A stretch of DNA of 5,652 nt from Rhodoferax sp. GTDB lineage: Bacteria > Pseudomonadota > Gammaproteobacteria > Burkholderiales > Burkholderiaceae_C. Shown here piece by piece: positions 1 through 5,652 of this stretch. The first letter of the stretch is position 1, and each line of letters begins with the position of its first letter. The DNA is taken from positions 1 to 5,652 of the forward strand of contig JAQGMQ010000205.1 in assembly GCA_028292305.1 (NCBI GenBank), given 5' to 3'. The notes beneath the pieces were generated by a model that ran no database searches, had not been told where the DNA came from, and saw only the letters and a program-made list of their open reading frames with translations. Made by a program: the position numbers and the translations under genes.

Positions 1-401
1 CCCTTGGCGTCGAACTTGGTCAGCAGCTCCTGGCCGATCGGGCCGTCGAGTACGGCCCGGGCGTGCGCCTTGTCGCGGAACAGGAACGGGACGTCCAGTA
101 TCTTGGTCTCGGGCACGAAGTTGGGGACCGGACCGGTCGATGAGAAGGCCAGTTCCTGGGTGCCGAGCTGCACCGCCTCGATCGACTCGCGTTCGCCGCC
201 GAGCGAGCCGTTGTAGAAGGTCTCGATCTTGTAGCGGCCAGCGGTGCGGGTGGCGACCTCTTTGGCAAACGTGTCGATGGCCACGCCCTGGTGCGAGTTC
301 TGTGCCACTGAAATACTGATCTTCATGGAGGACTGCGCCAGCGTCGCGCCGACGAAGCCCAGTGCCAGGCTCATGCCCACGAGCAGTTTCGACAATTTCA
401 T
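1..401 (-). CDS. TRAP transporter solute-binding protein, DctP family (N-terminal part, runs off the left edge)
   Basis: Periplasmic substrate-capture subunit of a tripartite (TRAP) transporter, which hands organic acids to a DctQM-type membrane pair driven by an ion gradient. Translating the minus strand from the ATG at 399-401 gives 133 open codons to the window edge. Residues 1-22 form a signal peptide: K2 and K5, a hydrophobic core LLVGMSLALGFVGA, and a TLA|QS cleavage site. The mature part starts with a beta strand (MKISISV) and carries the family-typical stretch NGSLGGERESIEAVQLGTQE (64-83), followed by PNFVPE and VPFLFRD. DctP-family proteins are usually about 320-340 residues, so roughly 200 residues and probably the membrane subunits lie to the left. 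The start is supported by AAGGAG ending 6 nt before the ATG. It follows the denD-like gene on the same strand by 72 bp, which suggests an acid-sugar ligand such as a tetronate; C4-dicarboxylate or another acid is possible. The family call is firm; the ligand is inference. Confidence 0.9.
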   Translation of the reverse strand, partial: MKLSKLLVGMSLALGFVGATLAQSSMKISISVAQNSHQGVAIDTFAKEVATRTAGRYKIETFYNGSLGGERESIEAVQLGTQELAFSSTGPVPNFVPETKILDVPFLFRDKAHARAVLDGPIGQELLTKFDAK

Positions 402-451
402 GGTGTCTCCTTCGAGTTGGAATCCGACGGGTCTTGCAGCCCGTTGCCGGA

Positions 452-470
452 AAAGTTGTACGACAACTTT
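452..470. promoter_or_regulatory. Perfect palindrome, candidate GntR (FadR-type) operator before the TRAP binding-protein gene
   Basis: The sequence AAAGTTGT-ACG-ACAACTTT has 8-bp arms that are exact reverse complements around a 3-bp spacer. Its core TTGTACGACAA fits TNGTNNNACNA, the recognised half-site arrangement of FadR-subfamily GntR repressors. It starts 3 bp beyond the stop codon of the denD-like gene and ends 50 bp before the start codon of the TRAP binding protein. On the minus strand a -10-like CATAAT (473-478) lies just upstream of it, so a bound repressor would cover the expected transcription start; no good -35 was seen. The palindrome is directly visible. The regulator class is inferred from the motif, and no regulator gene is in the window. 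Confidence 0.6.
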
Positions 471-473
471 ACA

Positions 474-1493
474 TTATGTCTGGGGTGCCGTGGCAACGGC
501 ATGGGGGTTTTCTCGGATGTAGTCGCGGATCACGCCATCGAAATCGGCTTCGGGCAGCAGGCCTAGGCCCCGCGCGCGCTGCGCGTCGATGCGGCCGGGC
601 CAGGTGGCCACGATCTTCCTGATGTTGGCTTCGGGGGTCCAGTCGATCAGAGCCGCAACCGATTTGCCCGCCACGCGTTCCAGCGCGGCGGCCATCTCGC
701 CGACGGTGGTCGACAGCGCCGGCAGATTGACCGCGGTGCGCGGGCCCCATTCGGCATCGGTGGCTTCGGCCGCACGGATGAGGCCGCGCACCGTGAGGCC
801 GGGCGACGACAGCGCCACCGGCGTCTCCGGTCCGACCGGGCAGGCACCGCGCACACCGGCCAGCGGCTCGCGGATCATGCCGCTGAAGAAGCTCGAAGCC
901 GCGCCATTCGGCTTGCCGGGCCGCACGCTCACCGTCATGAGCCGCGCGCTGCGACCGCGGATGAAACCCTTGCGCCCGAAGTCGGCGGTGAGCTGTTCAC
1001 CGATGAACTTCTGAATGCCGTAGCTGGTGAGCGGCGTGGGCAGCGTGTTGTCTTCAATCGTTGACGGCAGCGGCTGCTCTTCGGAGTGGCCGAACACGGC
1101 GAGTGAGCTGGCGAAGACCACAGTGGGTTTCGTCTTCAACGCGCGGCAGGTTTCCAGCAGTGCGCGCGTCGCGTCCAGGTTGCTGTGCATGCCCAGGTCG
1201 AAGTCTGCCTCGCATTCGCCGCTGACGGCTGCGGCCAGGTGGACGACGAGTTGCGCATCGGCCGGCACGACGCGGGCCGGGCTCGCTGCAAGCAGCGCAT
1301 TCAGGTCGCCGACAACGGCCTTGACGCGTGGGTCCGCCAGCAGATCCGCCGGCGGCTCGGCGCGGTCGACGAGTGAAAGCGTGGTGATGGCCTCGGCCGG
1401 TGCGCCCGCGAGCGAGAGGCTGTTTTTTTCAAGCAGGGCCCGGGCCAGGCGAACGCCCAGAAACCCCGCGCCGCCGGTGATGACGATGTGCAT
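474..1493 (-). CDS. denD: DenD-like NAD-dependent D-erythronate dehydrogenase (extended SDR, epimerase/dehydratase fold)
   Basis: Probable cytoplasmic NAD-dependent D-erythronate 2-dehydrogenase. In the known pathway DenD oxidises D-erythronate to 2-oxotetronate, which OtnI, OtnK and OtnC convert to dihydroxyacetone phosphate. The 339-residue protein opens with the Rossmann loop TGGAGFLG (6-13); D43 at the end of the second strand suits NAD. It has HLAA (85-88), an SSLAVFG strand (129-135) and the catalytic pair Y158/K162 in YGIQK. The block RPGKPNGAASSF followed by GMIREPLAG (191-213), and CPVGPET (218-224), resemble DenD proteins as I remember them and separate it from generic sugar-nucleotide epimerases. 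AAAAGGAG 8 nt before the ATG fixes the start. The gene lies downstream of the ETF-QO terminator, so it needs its own promoter or read-through; none is obvious. The TRAP binding-protein gene follows it directly, which fits acid-sugar use. Family is firm; erythronate specificity is inferred, and another tetronate or C4 acid is possible. Confidence 0.77.
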   Translation of the reverse strand: MHIVITGGAGFLGVRLARALLEKNSLSLAGAPAEAITTLSLVDRAEPPADLLADPRVKAVVGDLNALLAASPARVVPADAQLVVHLAAAVSGECEADFDLGMHSNLDATRALLETCRALKTKPTVVFASSLAVFGHSEEQPLPSTIEDNTLPTPLTSYGIQKFIGEQLTADFGRKGFIRGRSARLMTVSVRPGKPNGAASSFFSGMIREPLAGVRGACPVGPETPVALSSPGLTVRGLIRAAEATDAEWGPRTAVNLPALSTTVGEMAAALERVAGKSVAALIDWTPEANIRKIVATWPGRIDAQRARGLGLLPEADFDGVIRDYIRENPHAVATAPQT

Positions 1494-1501
1494 TGTCTTG
1501 T

Positions 1502-1509
1502 CTCCTTTT
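1502..1509 (-). promoter_or_regulatory. Ribosome-binding site of the denD-like gene
   Basis: On the minus strand the sequence reads AAAAGGAG, a near-ideal Shine-Dalgarno element, followed by an 8-nt spacer and the ATG at 1491-1493. It confirms the start codon of the DenD-like dehydrogenase. Only about 40 bp separate it from the preceding terminator, so the leader must be short if the gene has its own promoter. Confidence 0.8.
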
Positions 1510-1548
1510 ATGGAGCGAGTCTACACAGTCGGACATGGCGACCCCATG

Positions 1549-1572
1549 AAAAAGGCCGGCATGCGCCGGCCC
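1549..1572 (-). terminator. Rho-independent terminator after the ETF-QO gene
   Basis: Read on the minus strand, the stem GGCCGGC (1565-1571), loop GCAT and complementary arm GCCGGCC (1554-1560) are followed by five T residues (1549-1553). This is a perfect 7-bp all-G/C hairpin with a U tract, 19 bp past the ETF-QO stop codon and 55 bp before the denD-like start. It separates the respiratory gene from the acid-sugar genes. On the plus strand the hairpin lacks a T run, so it should act in one direction only. Confidence 0.88.
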
Positions 1573-1590
1573 TTGTTCGAGGTGCGAGGT

Positions 1591-3288
1591 TCACATCCCC
1601 GAGTAGTTCGGCCCGCCGCCGCCCTCCGGCGTCACCCACACGATGTTCTGCGTCGGGTCCTTGATGTCGCAGGTCTTGCAGTGCACGCAGTTCTGCGCGT
1701 TGATCTGCAGCCGGTCGGTGTTCTCGGGCGTCTTCACGAACTCGTAGACCCCGGCCGGGCAGTAACGCGCCTCGGGTCCGGCGTACTTGGCCAGGTTGAT
1801 GTTGACCGGTACCGACGCGTCCTTCAGCGTCAGATGCGCGGGCTGGTTCTCGGCGTGGTTGGTGTTGCTGATGAACACGCTGGAGAGCCGGTCGAAGGTC
1901 AGCTTGCCATCGGGCTTGGGATAGACGATGGGTTTGCACTCGGCGGCCGCCTTGAGGTAGGCGTGGTCGGGCTTGTCGCGGTGCAGCGTCCACGGGATGT
2001 TGCCCTTCAGCACGAACTGCTCGATGCCGTTCATCAGCGTGGCGGTGGTCAGGCCCTTCTTGAACCAGGCCTTGAAGTTGCGCGACTTGTTGAGCTCGGC
2101 GTGCAGCCAGCTCTTCTCGAAAGCGGCTGGGTAGGCGCTCAATTCGTCGTGTTGTCGCCCGCTGGTGACAGCGTCGTAGGCCGCCTCGGCCGCCAGCATG
2201 CCGGTCTTGATGGCGGCATGGCTGCCCTTGATGCGGCTCACGTTCAGGTAGCCGGCTTCACAGCCGATGAGCGCACCGCCCGGGAACACCGTCTTGGGCA
2301 GCGACAGCAGGCCGCCGGCCGTGATGGCGCGTGCGCCGTAGCCGATGCGCTTGGCCGGCTTGATGCCGTGGGCCTCGTCGCCTTCCAGGTACCAGCGGAT
2401 GTTGGCATGGGTCTTCCAGCGCTGGAATTCCTCGAACGGGCTCAGGTAGGGGTTGCTGTAGTCCAGGCCGGTGATGAAGCCCATCGTCACCTTGTTGTCT
2501 TCCATGTGGTACAGGAAGGCGCCGCCGTAGGTGTTGCTGTCCATCGGCCAGCCGGCGGTGTGCAGCACGAAGCCGGGCTGGTGCCGCTTGGGGTCGATTT
2601 CCCAGACTTCCTTGACGCCCAGGCCGTAGGTCTGTGGGTCTTTGCCGGCGTCGAGCTTGAAGCGACTGATGAGCTGGCGGCCCAGGTGGCCACGCGAGCC
2701 TTCGGCGAAGATGGTGTATTTGGCGTGCAGGTCCATGCCGAGCTGGAAGTCGCCGGTCGGCTCGCCTTCCTTGCTCACGCCCATGTTGCCGGTGGCCACG
2801 CCCTTGACCGAACCGTCGTCGTTGTAGAGCACCTCGGCCGCGGGGAAGCCGGGGAAGATTTCCACGCCCAGAGCCTCGGCCTGTTCAGCCAGCCAGCGCG
2901 TCACGTTGCCCAGGCTCACGATGTAGTTGCCGTGGTTCTGGAAGCACTGCGGCAGCAGGAAATTCGGCGTGCGAAAGCTCGACTTCGGGCCGAGGAAGAC
3001 CATGGCGTCGTCGTTCACCGGCTGGTTCAGCGGCGCGCCCTTGGCCTTCCAGTCGGGGATGAGTTCGCTCAAGGCGCGCGGGTCCATGATCGCGCCCGAC
3101 AGAATGTGCGCGCCGGGCTCGGAGCCTTTCTCGAGCACCACCACCGAGACGTCCGTGCTCTTCTCCGCGGCCAGCTGCTTCAGGCGGATCGCCGTGGCCA
3201 GGCCGCCGGGCCCGCCTCCGACCACCACCACGTCGTATTCCATGGCTTCGCGCGGTCCATACTGGGCAAGGATTTCTTCGTTTGTCAT
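1591..3288 (-). CDS. etfQO: Electron transfer flavoprotein-ubiquinone oxidoreductase (ETF-QO)
   Basis: Membrane-associated flavo-iron-sulfur enzyme that takes electrons from reduced ETF, which is fed by acyl-CoA and other dehydrogenases, and passes them to ubiquinone. The 565-residue protein has the FAD-binding loop GGGPGG (24-29) after a hydrophobic strand, then the acidic strand end VLEKG (51-55). The ETF-QO-typical segment PGAHILSGAIMDP is at 58-70, and a second FAD-contact region AEGSRGHLG lies at 195-203. PGGALIGCEAGYLN is at 336-349. The C-terminal [4Fe-4S] domain has ligands C510 (YCPAGVYEF) and C534, C537, C540 (NCVHCKTC). Length and domain order are full. A second in-frame ATG at 3298-3300 would add four residues but has no ribosome-binding site; GAGAG at 3294-3298 favours the start at 3288. 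No etfAB genes are adjacent. Transcription probably starts in the divergent region to the right and ends at the terminator at 1549-1572. Confidence 0.96.
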   Translation of the reverse strand: MTNEEILAQYGPREAMEYDVVVVGGGPGGLATAIRLKQLAAEKSTDVSVVVLEKGSEPGAHILSGAIMDPRALSELIPDWKAKGAPLNQPVNDDAMVFLGPKSSFRTPNFLLPQCFQNHGNYIVSLGNVTRWLAEQAEALGVEIFPGFPAAEVLYNDDGSVKGVATGNMGVSKEGEPTGDFQLGMDLHAKYTIFAEGSRGHLGRQLISRFKLDAGKDPQTYGLGVKEVWEIDPKRHQPGFVLHTAGWPMDSNTYGGAFLYHMEDNKVTMGFITGLDYSNPYLSPFEEFQRWKTHANIRWYLEGDEAHGIKPAKRIGYGARAITAGGLLSLPKTVFPGGALIGCEAGYLNVSRIKGSHAAIKTGMLAAEAAYDAVTSGRQHDELSAYPAAFEKSWLHAELNKSRNFKAWFKKGLTTATLMNGIEQFVLKGNIPWTLHRDKPDHAYLKAAAECKPIVYPKPDGKLTFDRLSSVFISNTNHAENQPAHLTLKDASVPVNINLAKYAGPEARYCPAGVYEFVKTPENTDRLQINAQNCVHCKTCDIKDPTQNIVWVTPEGGGGPNYSGM

Positions 3289-3378
3289 CGTGTCTCTCAT
3301 GCGGGAGGCCGGTGCGGCCTGGTTCGTGGGGAAGTCACTGCGTGGTGACCGCGGCTGTCGGAATCCTAATCGCGGCCG

Positions 3379-3410
3379 ATTTTATTCGCAGCGTCGAAGC
3401 GGGCTGTCAC
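3379..3410 (-). promoter_or_regulatory. Candidate sigma-70 promoter of the ETF-QO gene
   Basis: On the minus strand GTGACA (3405-3410) matches the -35 consensus at five of six positions. It is followed after 18 bp by AATAAA (3381-3386), overlapping the better -10 match TAAAAT (3379-3384) at a 20-bp spacing. This is the most AT-rich patch in the divergent intergenic region. Transcription would begin near 3373, giving a leader of about 85 nt. The spacing is not ideal for either -10 choice, so this is a tentative call made by eye. Confidence 0.35.
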
Positions 3411-3446
3411 AATTGCTCGGCAGATTTTGCGCGGTACTTTTTGAAT

Positions 3447-3450
3447 GGAG
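3447..3450 (+). promoter_or_regulatory. Ribosome-binding site that decides the SDR start
   Basis: GGAG lies 9 nt before the ATG at 3460-3462. An upstream in-frame ATG at 3445-3447 overlaps this element and has no ribosome-binding site of its own. The protein beginning MAYSIDLSGRVALVTG also has the normal short N-terminus of classical SDRs. Both points favour 3460 over 3445. Confidence 0.7.
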
Positions 3451-3459
3451 ATTCAGCCA

Positions 3460-4245
3460 ATGGCCTACAGCATCGATCTTTCGGGCCGGGTGGCGCTGGT
3501 GACCGGCGCCTCGGGCGGCCTGGGTGCCCAGTTCGCCCGCACCCTGTCGCGCGCCGGAGCCGCCGTGGTGCTGGCCAGCCGCAACGTGGACAAATTGAAG
3601 GACCTGCGCGCCCGCATCGAAGGCGAGGGCGGCGATGCCCACGTGGTCGAGCTCGACGTGACCGACCGGCATTCGATCCGCGCTGCCGTGGCCCATGCCG
3701 AGACCGAGGTCGGCTCGATCGACATCCTGGTCAACAACACCGGCGTGAGCGCGCCGGCAAAGCTCGAGGACGTGGACGAAAACGAATTCGACTTCATGTT
3801 CGACACCAACGTGAAGGGCGCCTTCTTCGTTGCCCAGGAAGTCGCCAAACGCATGCTGGCACGCGCCAACGGCTCGGCGCCGGGCAGCTACACCGGCGGG
3901 CGCATCATCAACATCGCCAGCATGGCCGGGCTCAAGGTGCTGCCGCAGATCGGCGTGTACTGCATGAGCAAGGCCGCGGTGATCCACATGACCAAGGCCA
4001 TGGCGGTGGAGTGGGGCCGGCACGGCATCAACGTGAATGCCATCTGCCCCGGCTACATCGACACCGACATCAACCACCACCACTGGCAGACCGACCAAGG
4101 CGAGAAGCTGGTGCAGACGCTGCCGCGCAAACGCATGGGCAAACCGGAAGACCTGGACGGCCTGCTGGTGCTGCTGGCCAGCGGGCAGAGCCACTTCGTG
4201 AACGGCGCCGTGATTGCCGCCGACGATGGTTTCGGAGCAGCCTGA
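3460..4245 (+). CDS. Classical short-chain dehydrogenase/reductase (SDR), NAD(P)-dependent
   Basis: Cytoplasmic NAD(P)(H)-dependent oxidoreductase of the classical SDR family, 261 residues, complete. The coenzyme loop is TGASGGLG (15-22). S40-R41 after the second strand suggests NADP(H) rather than NAD, since an acidic residue is absent there. D66 is the adenine-contact aspartate. The NNAG motif is replaced by NNTG (92-95). The catalytic tetrad is complete: N117, S154, Y167 and K171 (YCMSK), followed by PGYIDTDIN (197-205). Residues 136-147 (NGSAPGSYTGG region) form a small loop before the fifth strand, longer than in FabG. The substrate cannot be read from sequence; a 3-oxoacyl or 3-hydroxyacyl compound is one possibility. 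It heads a codirectional group with the EamA permease 50 bp downstream and the thioesterase beyond. It is divergent from the ETF-QO gene. No terminator follows it, so cotranscription with the permease is plausible. Confidence 0.92.
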   Translation: MAYSIDLSGRVALVTGASGGLGAQFARTLSRAGAAVVLASRNVDKLKDLRARIEGEGGDAHVVELDVTDRHSIRAAVAHAETEVGSIDILVNNTGVSAPAKLEDVDENEFDFMFDTNVKGAFFVAQEVAKRMLARANGSAPGSYTGGRIINIASMAGLKVLPQIGVYCMSKAAVIHMTKAMAVEWGRHGINVNAICPGYIDTDINHHHWQTDQGEKLVQTLPRKRMGKPEDLDGLLVLLASGQSHFVNGAVIAADDGFGAA

Positions 4246-4271
4246 TCCCGCGAAGCGAGCGCCCTCTGAAT

Positions 4272-4304
4272 GCATGTTGACGGCATGTTGACGGCATGCT
4301 GACC
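4272..4304 (+). repeat. 11-bp tandem repeat, three copies, covering the permease start
   Basis: Two identical copies of GCATGTTGACG (4272-4282 and 4283-4293) are followed by a third copy with two changes, GCATGCTGACC (4294-4304). Each copy carries an ATG (4274, 4285, 4296), and because 11 is not a multiple of three the three ATGs lie in three frames. Only the third opens the permease frame. The first two give five-codon frames that stop at TGA (4289-4291 and 4300-4302), each one base beyond the next ATG. The repeat is directly visible; any role in translation or regulation is inference. Confidence 0.85.
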
Positions 4305-5201
4305 GGGGTGCTGGCCGGCCTCGCGGCCGGGGCCGTGTGGGGGCTGGTTTTCGTTGTTCCTCGCCTGTTGACCGGTTTCTCGCCGCTGGACATCGCGGCG
4401 GGGCGCTACGTCGTCTGGGGGCTGCTCTCGGCGCTGCTGCTGATCGGCACGCCGCGTGCGCGCCGGTGGCCCACGTGGTCGCAGGCCGCGGCGGCCTTGC
4501 GCATGAGCGTGCTGGGCGCCACCGGTTATTACGTGCTGGTGGTGCTGGCCGTGCGCGACGCCGGCACCGCTTTGCCGAGCCTGATCATCGGCACCATTCC
4601 CGTGTGGCTGATGCTGCTCGGCAAACCCGCGCACCTGCGCTGGGCCACGCTGCTGCCGGGCCTGGCGCTCACGGCCGCGGGCCTGGCGCTGATGTTCGTG
4701 TCGCAGCAATCCGCGGGCCTGCCCGGTCAGGACGGCACGGCCTATCCGCATCTCTGGCGCGGCATTGCGCTGGCGGTGGCGAGCATGGTGTCGTGGACGG
4801 TGTTCGCTCTGTACAACGCGGCCTGGCTGCGGCGCCACCCGGAAGTCAGCGGCGCGGTGTGGTCGAACTGGCTGGGCCTGGTGACCGGTGCCAGTGCGGT
4901 CGCCATGTGGCTGGCCGCGGGCACGGCGCCGGAAGCGCTTTGGGCGCTGGACCAGACCCGGCTGGCGGTGCTGGTCTTCGTGGCCACCGGCGCGGGCTCG
5001 GCCTGGCTCGGCTCGGTGCTGTGGAACGTGGCCAGTCGCAGCCTGAGCACCAGCCTGTCGGGCCAACTGATCGTCAGCGAAACCCTGTTCGCCTTGTTCT
5101 ATTCGTTCCTGTGGGACGGCGCCTGGCCCACCGGGCTGGAGTGGCTGGCCTGCGGGTTGTTCACAGGCGGCATCATCGCCTCGATCCGCGCACACCGTTA
5201 G
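4296..5201 (+). CDS. EamA/DMT-superfamily permease, ten membrane segments
   Basis: Inner-membrane transporter of the drug/metabolite transporter superfamily, usually an exporter or permease for small metabolites; its substrate is not predictable here. The 301-residue protein shows ten hydrophobic stretches at about 3-22, 35-52, 69-87, 92-108, 115-136, 153-173, 186-207, 222-244, 252-273 and 279-297. This fits two five-helix EamA repeats. Family-like features are AGAVWGLVFVVPRLL near the N-terminus, the glycine at 36 with RYVVWG, and the second-half segment SLSTSLSGQLIVSETLFA (249-266). The start is the third ATG of an 11-bp tandem repeat. No Shine-Dalgarno sequence precedes it, and an in-frame TGA at 4278 rules out any upstream start. 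GTG at 4308 is a less likely alternative. It lies 50 bp after the SDR gene and 25 bp before the thioesterase gene. Re-initiation from the short upstream frames could explain translation without a ribosome-binding site. Confidence 0.9.
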   Translation: MLTGVLAGLAAGAVWGLVFVVPRLLTGFSPLDIAAGRYVVWGLLSALLLIGTPRARRWPTWSQAAAALRMSVLGATGYYVLVVLAVRDAGTALPSLIIGTIPVWLMLLGKPAHLRWATLLPGLALTAAGLALMFVSQQSAGLPGQDGTAYPHLWRGIALAVASMVSWTVFALYNAAWLRRHPEVSGAVWSNWLGLVTGASAVAMWLAAGTAPEALWALDQTRLAVLVFVATGAGSAWLGSVLWNVASRSLSTSLSGQLIVSETLFALFYSFLWDGAWPTGLEWLACGLFTGGIIASIRAHR

Positions 5202-5226
5202 CGTGGCTTCGCGCTAGAGTCGGGCC

Positions 5227-5649
5227 ATGAAAATCGAAATCCCCGAACAGAAAAAGCTCGTCTACGAGATGAGCATCCCCATCCGCTGGGGCGACATGGA
5301 CGCCATGAACCACGTCAACAACGGCAGCTACTTTCGCTACATGGAGATCGTGCGCATCGACTGGATGCGCTCCATCGGCTGCATGCCCGACCCGCAGGGC
5401 CAGGGCCCGGTGATCGTCAACGCGTTCTGCAATTTCTACAAGCAGCTGGAATACCCGGGCGAGGTGCTCACCAAGATGTACGTGAGCGACCCGGGGCGGA
5501 CCACCTTCGAAAGCTGGGCCACGATGGAGCGCGCCGATGCGCCCGGCGTGATTTGCGCGGCGGGCGGGGCGACCACCATCTGGGTCGATTTTCCGCAGCA
5601 GAAGGCGGTGACGCTGCCGGACTGGATGCGCAAGCTGGTGTCCGACTAA
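5227..5649 (+). CDS. Hotdog-fold acyl-CoA thioesterase, 4HBT/YbgC type
   Basis: Small cytoplasmic thioesterase expected to hydrolyse an acyl-CoA to the free acid and CoA. The complete 140-residue protein has the 4HBT signature RWGDMDAMNHVNNGSYFRYME (20-40). D25 lines up with the catalytic aspartate (Asp17) of Pseudomonas 4-hydroxybenzoyl-CoA thioesterase, and N28-H29-V30-N31 matches the N-H-V-N form common in YbgC/FadM-like relatives. The central helix IVRIDWMRSIG (41-51) and later beta strands (62-72, 78-86, 93-101, 114-121) fit a single hotdog domain. The start is 25 bp after the permease stop, with only a weak GAG ribosome-binding core (5217-5219) 7 nt ahead, so translation may depend on the upstream gene. 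The natural acyl group is unknown. Placing it with the SDR and permease suggests a small acyl-metabolism unit, but that is inference. Confidence 0.9.
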   Translation: MKIEIPEQKKLVYEMSIPIRWGDMDAMNHVNNGSYFRYMEIVRIDWMRSIGCMPDPQGQGPVIVNAFCNFYKQLEYPGEVLTKMYVSDPGRTTFESWATMERADAPGVICAAGGATTIWVDFPQQKAVTLPDWMRKLVSD

Positions 5650-5652
5650 GGC

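Noticed and set aside
3289..3300. Upstream ATG for ETF-QO giving four extra residues (MRDT)
   Set aside because: No Shine-Dalgarno sequence precedes 3300, whereas GAGAG is well placed for the ATG at 3286-3288. The difference is small and the longer form cannot be fully excluded.
1027..3348. A 773-codon open frame on the plus strand, antisense to the ETF-QO and denD-like genes
   Set aside because: Its translation is low-complexity and rich in Val, Gly, Ala, Arg and His with no recognisable motif. It spans two well-supported genes and the terminator between them. It is the expected by-product of GC-biased codons on the opposite strand.
3413..3440. Possible plus-strand promoter TTGCTC-16-TACTTT for the SDR gene
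   Set aside because: Poor -35 match, and the transcript would start on or next to the ribosome-binding site at 3447-3450. The real SDR promoter could not be identified by eye.
3382..4275. A 297-codon open frame on the minus strand, antisense to the SDR gene
   Set aside because: Val-, His- and Ala-rich without motifs, directly opposite an SDR with an intact catalytic tetrad; a shadow frame.
4053..5195. A 380-codon open frame on the minus strand, antisense to the SDR end and the permease
   Set aside because: Composition is dominated by Arg, Gln, Pro, Ala and Gly, with no domain. It overlaps two genes with clear family motifs, so it is a codon-bias shadow.
5199..5216. Hairpin TAGCG-8-CGCTA between the permease and thioesterase genes
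   Set aside because: Only five base pairs and no following T run, so it is not a terminator; too short to support a regulatory claim.

Overview
The window is GC-rich and densely coded, with short intergenic gaps and strong third-position G/C bias. Gene content (ETF-ubiquinone oxidoreductase, a TRAP-transporter binding protein, an EamA permease followed by a hotdog thioesterase) and protein style suggest a betaproteobacterium, most likely Burkholderiales/Comamonadaceae. That assignment rests on memory of the families, not on a search.

Layout. On the minus strand, reading right to left: ETF-ubiquinone oxidoreductase (start 3288, stop 1591), a clean intrinsic terminator (1549-1572), a DenD-like D-erythronate dehydrogenase (1493 to 474), then the first 133 codons of a periplasmic TRAP solute-binding protein (start 401) running off the left edge. 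A perfect 8-bp-arm palindrome at 452-470, matching the operator pattern of FadR-type GntR repressors, lies between the last two. On the plus strand, reading left to right: a classical short-chain dehydrogenase (3460-4245), an EamA/DMT permease (4296-5201) and a 4HBT-type hotdog thioesterase (5227-5649). They are close together and codirectional, so possibly one transcription unit. The two halves diverge from an intergenic region at 3289-3459.

How the genes may work together. The dehydrogenase plus TRAP binding protein look like the edge of an acid-sugar (tetronate) uptake and catabolism locus that continues to the left. The terminator separates it from the ETF-QO gene, which serves fatty-acid and amino-acid oxidation by passing electrons from ETF to ubiquinone. 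The SDR/permease/thioesterase trio has no assignable pathway. A thioesterase and an SDR next to ETF-QO are compatible with acyl-CoA metabolism, but this is only inference.

No stretch over 300 bases lacks a gene. The gaps are 402-473 (operator), 1494-1590 (terminator and denD ribosome-binding site), 3289-3459 (divergent promoter region), 4246-4295 (11-bp tandem repeat over the permease start) and 5202-5226 (short, a weak GAG ribosome-binding core). No RNA gene, insertion sequence, CRISPR array or phage gene was seen. The most unusual features are the operator palindrome and the tandem repeat that stacks start codons in front of the permease. I found no convincing novel multi-gene system.
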